DNA of 64,000 nucleotides from Absidia repens (Eukaryota; Mucoromycota; Mucoromycetes; Mucorales; Cunninghamellaceae). The stretch is taken from NCBI GenBank assembly GCA_002105175.1, contig MCGE01000005.1, positions 186,001 through 250,000 on the forward strand, written 5' to 3'. The translations under genes were made by a program, and so were the position numbers. The notes under the pieces were generated by a model that did no database searches, was not told the origin of the DNA, and saw only the letters and a program-made list of their open reading frames with translations. Positions 60,553 to 64,000 of this stretch are shown piece by piece. How positions within the stretch are numbered: the stretch's first letter is position 1; each line of letters opens with the position of its first letter.

Positions 60553-61309
60553 TATGACAAGGTAAAAAGGATGAAGACGTGTGGAAAGGAAAGAAAAAAA
60601 AAACTCAGCATTTCCGTGCTAGACTTATACAACTTGAAATTGTGTTTAAACACCGCTGGCATTTTGATCTTCGATCGCTTGGCACAGGGGACTTCAAAAA
60701 GAAAAAAGAAAAAATTATCTGTAGTCTACCAGACGGATTGTTGTCGCTGTTGCTGATGTGTGAATTTTGGTGGGATGGATTAGCCATTCACCATATTTTA
60801 CATTTTAGTGGGCGACAGCTCGACTGGAACTGAGTGCTTTTGTGTGTGTGTGAGGGGGGGAGGAAGAAAAATTTAGTGTGAATATTGCTATCTACGCCAC
60901 GTCGCACTTTGTTAGCATCTCCTAAAAGATTCAGTAATTTTTGTTTGGGTTTATATAGTGGGGGGGAGAGTTATTATTACTTTATACCATACGTAATAAA
61001 ATCAATCAGCTGTTGTATACAATATGCCTAGTCAAGCAGAGCTATGGTAATCTACAAGTAAGATTACACTGGTGACATGGCCTAGGTTCATTAGTATTGA
61101 TTTGTAGAGCAACAATATGCTTACATTTGATATTAATTGATCCAGGACTGCTAACCAGTTATCTGGACTTTGAGGGAGGGTGGGGGTGAGCAAAAGTGAA
61201 CAAGGTGGTGAAACTAGAAAGCTGTTGCTGGATATGGACCTCACAAAAGATCAACAATAACGATATTTCTCACTATAATATGGGTTATAGAATGATTAAA
61301 TAATAAAAA

Positions 61310-61945
61310 GAAAATTTTATTGAGGTATATTGATAGGTACTAAACTAAAGACGGGAGGTTCATTGTCACAAGATATCTAATGGAGAATCTAATAGAAGTA
61401 GTATGGGGGAGACTAACAGAGAACAAGTTCAATGGAATGGTCAGCTCAAATCTAAAGGCGCAATTGCGAAAAGGTATATAATATACTGCACAACGCGTAA
61501 TAAAAACTGGAGGGACTTTTGTTATTGAAGCACACCAATGGTCTGGGGTAATCAAGAAAGAAGGATGGTAATAAAAAAAGGATCTACTGACCAAGAAATG
61601 CGAGAGACTTATGCGTCACTTTTCATTGAAGTAAGTAAAAAAAGAAAGCATATTTTATTGAGCTGTTGATACAAACTATGACACACTAACACTAAACTAA
61701 GTTAATGAAGACTCCAAATATCCAACTAATGGTGACTCAGATCCTAGATCCAATATGACAGGGCTTCCCCATGCATGTTGTAATCCCTGACTTGAAAACC
61801 GTTCTAAACTAGTCCTGACACTAATCCAAGTCCACCCAAATCTCAAAAGATTTCAAATGTGAAGGAAAAAAGAGAAAGAAGGAGACTAGACCGAAAAAAT
61901 AAAAACGGACGAAAATAAAATTCACGTGGGCGGGATTTGAAACAT
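61310..61945 (-). repeat. dispersed intergenic element, copy 8
   Basis: On the minus strand it has TTTCAAATCCCGCCCACGTG (CACGTG at 61923-61928), a pyrimidine tract, the core at about 61723-61820 (GATTACAACATGCATGGGG), AATAAAATATGC at about 61654, and a second module ending with AATAAAATTTTC near 61312. The order is the same as in copies 1, 2 and 5. Confidence 0.75.
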
Positions 61946-63002
61946 TTTTTTTGTGGGTAGAGCGTTCTTGTGAGATTGGGTTTAAGAAACAGCCATGGGG
62001 AATAGAGTCATAGGTGAATGAATAAGGTAAAAAAAAAAGGAAAAAGAAAAGGATAAACACATTGAAAAGAAGTAAAAATATTATAGTTGAAGAGCGTTGG
62101 AAAGTTTTGAGGAGAAAGCACATGTCAATCACAGTCAACCTAAACTAGATTTGCTCACATATATTATATATACTTGAAAAAAAAAAAAAAAAAAAAAAAG
62201 ATGTAATTTCGCTTGTTCAAATCTATGAGCAAAAAGAGAAGCCAATATCCAACGAAAAGGTGGTTTTGTGTCAAGCTTAATAAAAATAAAAAAGGACTAT
62301 AGAGGGTGGGATAAATACATTCACATACATTCCATAACATGGTGCAAGCAAAGATACAAAGAAGGTGACTGAAATATATACAGCGTTTTTATTTTTCTAA
62401 TCACTTTGAAAGGGTCATGTCAGGGACTAGTATACGGTGAAAACCGCATTAGATTCCAGCAATAATTATTTGTCCTTTAGATAAAATATGAATCATTCTC
62501 GAGTACAAGATTAAATGACCATTGAAGAGGAGAAAGATGAAGATGAAGATGAAGACGAAGAGTCCATCAAAGTTGACATGACAACGAGTGAATATTTAAT
62601 ACAGTAAAATTTCAAAGGATGTTCATATTTATCATTTCAATGAAAACACCAGTAATAAGATCTAAGGTTCAATGAGAAAATAAATAAATGAAATCAATAG
62701 TCAAAGTCTTAGAACATCAGTATTAGAATATCATATGGTATCGTAAAATAAAAGGACATTTTATCTCATGGCTACCATATTTAGAAATAACTCGCACGGA
62801 TTAAAAATATCTATGGTTGTAGGATGACACAGTTTCCACGGATCTTTAAGAGGTATTTCCTGTAATATACCCCATAAACATATACTGAAGTCAAAGTAAA
62901 GGTGTCCAGAAGAATATATGTACAGTAGGTAGATAAGTAATGGGGAAGGTGAACCCCCCCCAACAAAAAAAAAAATAAAAAATAAAAAAATAAAAAGACA
63001 TG

Positions 63003-63170
63003 TTTATAATGTTTTATTCAAATACAAATATTCATAAATGCTGTAAAAACTACATAACACTAATATATACTAAACCAATGCAATATGGGCTTCCCTAGCA
63101 CCAATGGAAGAATGAGAGACAAGGGAGATGAGGTACCAAAATCCATATCAAAAGGGTTTCCCCATGCACT
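63003..63170 (-). repeat. dispersed intergenic element, copy 9 (degraded)
   Basis: Only the polyadenylation-side half is recognisable: GAATAAAACATTATA (about 63007-63021), a diverged spacer, and the core piece GCATGGGGAAACCCTTTTGA at about 63147-63166. The CACGTG end is missing. Confidence 0.5.
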
Positions 63171-63420
63171 ATGTATAAATATCCCTATTTACGCATGTAA
63201 GTTCATAGTTAAGACCTACAATAATAATAAACCCATCTACACTGTAGCCCACCATCCAGCACACACACAAATTCCCATGGAGCCGCTTCCTGGCGACATG
63301 CACGTTCTATTCAAAGTCAAATCTGTAATACATACATTTTTATTTTTCTTTCATAAAAATAAATAACAAATACTATACTACGGTGAGGCGTTAGGCGAGG
63401 AAAGGTAAAACGTATACTAA

Positions 63421-64000
63421 TCAAGATAAATCGAATCCAGCATCTGCATTGATGGCATACAGAAGTTTTCTATGAGCAAAAAAAAAAAAAAAAAAAGAGA
63501 ATGTAAGTAATAATGGACTATAACTAATATAGTTGTACTTCTCTCTGTCTTTCTTCTTCCGTCTCTGAACTTACTCTCGTAAACCGTGATAGGTACTGAA
63601 AGCAGGAAGTTTCAGCAGATTAACGCAGGTGGAGCTTGTTGGTAGCCTTGATTCATCAGTCCCAGCACGGCGAATACAAAGTTGCGGTTGAAGTTCCTTG
63701 AAACCCAGTATAGGAGGTCGGGAGCAAGATGTGACAAACTTGACAAACTTCATTCTTTCTTCATTGGTAAAACTAGATAATGCTTGCCACATAAATTGAA
63801 TGGTTGGGTCACTTTCACGGTAATCAGCATATACGGTGTGTTGACGTAAATCGTTAATATCAATAGGTATGGATGCACCTCCCAGCATGACCTGTAACTC
63901 TTGCTATAGACACATGAATGGATGTGTTAGAAGGTATTTCCTCCTACTCCGTTGGGTCACGATATCCTTTTTCCTCTTTACCTGATTGAACATTCGCAGC
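63421..64000 (-). CDS. HUL5: HECT E3 ubiquitin ligase, HUL5/UBE3C type (3' part)
   Basis: Partial: three exons are visible, 63982-64000 (cut by the window edge), 63575-63903 and 63421-63469. They encode the end of the HECT domain: GGASIPIDINDLRQHTVYAD, FTNEERMKFVKFVTSCSRPP, ILGFKELQPQLCIRRAG, LPTSSTCVNLLKLPAF with the catalytic Cys that forms the ubiquitin thioester, and LREKLLYAINADAGFDLS. The FVTSCSRPP/GFKELQP block and the end GFDLS fit the UBE3C/Hul5 branch, which extends ubiquitin chains on proteasome-bound substrates. The UPL6/UPL7 branch names are equivalents in plants. Confidence 0.88.

Larger units (their letters stand above)
60553..63420. other. 2.9-kb gene-free region with repeats
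   Basis: Contains dispersed element copies 8 and 9, an A-run near 62176-62199 with flanks resembling 10010-10160, and a GAAGAT microsatellite near 62537-62562. No supported coding sequence. Confidence 0.5.

Noticed and set aside
60605..60787. Alternative first exon for AIP1 starting at 60787
   Set aside because: It would need an intron of about 280 nt and adds a Ser/Asn-rich leader unlike the family; the 16-nt exon at 60537-60552 gives the expected short N-terminus.

Overview
The window is AT-rich fungal nuclear DNA. Nearly every gene is split by short GT-AG introns (about 70-130 nt, often with TACTGAC- or CTAAC-like branch sites), AATAAA signals follow many genes, and long A/T homopolymers sit in introns and promoters. 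Protein style and gene set suggest an early-diverging fungus of the Mucoromycota, probably Mucorales; this taxonomic call is an inference from sequence alone. I see no bacterial operons, rRNA, tRNA or CRISPR array.

Layout. 1-2.8 kb: gene-poor, with a dispersed repeat. 2.8-4 kb (+): Cys-rich single-pass membrane protein. 4.3-6.4 kb (-): CaMKK/Ssp1-type kinase carrying a 1-nt frameshift in its catalytic loop. 7.3-8.5 kb (+): PA-TM-RING ubiquitin ligase. 8.5-11.1 kb: repeat and empty DNA. 11.1-13.2 kb (+): Iml2/TTC39. 13.4-15.3 kb (+): Golgi-type membrane protein with a glycosyltransferase-like region and a discoidin-like C-terminus. 16.9-18.7 kb (-): Gcs1-type ArfGAP. 19.6-21.9 kb (-): TRP-like YVC1 channel. 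23.2-27.5 kb (+): BMS1. 27.9-29.5 kb (+): adenylosuccinate synthase. 29.5-33.5 kb: repeat-rich island with an inverted pair. 33.5-35.6 kb (+): sterol/DGAT1-type acyltransferase. 35.8-37.1 kb (+): proteasome beta-type 4. 38.6-39.9 kb (-): uracil-DNA glycosylase. 40.3-45.1 kb (-): SMC2 condensin. 45.5-47.5 kb (-): kinase-fold protein that looks like a pseudokinase and is frameshifted. 47.8-48.1 kb (-): spliced 54-residue microprotein. 50.1-51.6 kb (-): ES2/DGCR14. 51.8-53.9 kb (+): unknown Ser/His-rich protein sharing a 274-bp divergent promoter with ES2. 54.6-56.3 kb (+): STE20-like kinase. 57-57.7 kb (-): RPS19. 58.1-60.6 kb (-): AIP1/WDR1. 60.6-63.4 kb: repeats. 63.4-64 kb (-): 3' end of a HUL5/UBE3C HECT ligase, cut by the window edge.

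Most genes are unrelated housekeeping functions: ribosome biogenesis, purine synthesis, proteasome and ubiquitin, DNA repair, chromosome condensation, actin turnover, vesicle traffic. They do not form a cluster. The most unusual signal is a family of at least nine related intergenic elements (about 300-650 bp). Each keeps the same order: CACGTG next to a GC-rich box, a pyrimidine tract, a conserved core, then AATAAAATAT. They look like repeated non-coding transcription units or a non-autonomous mobile element. Exon borders below were derived by hand from splice signals and reading phase; a border may be off by a base or two, and start codons are the least certain part.
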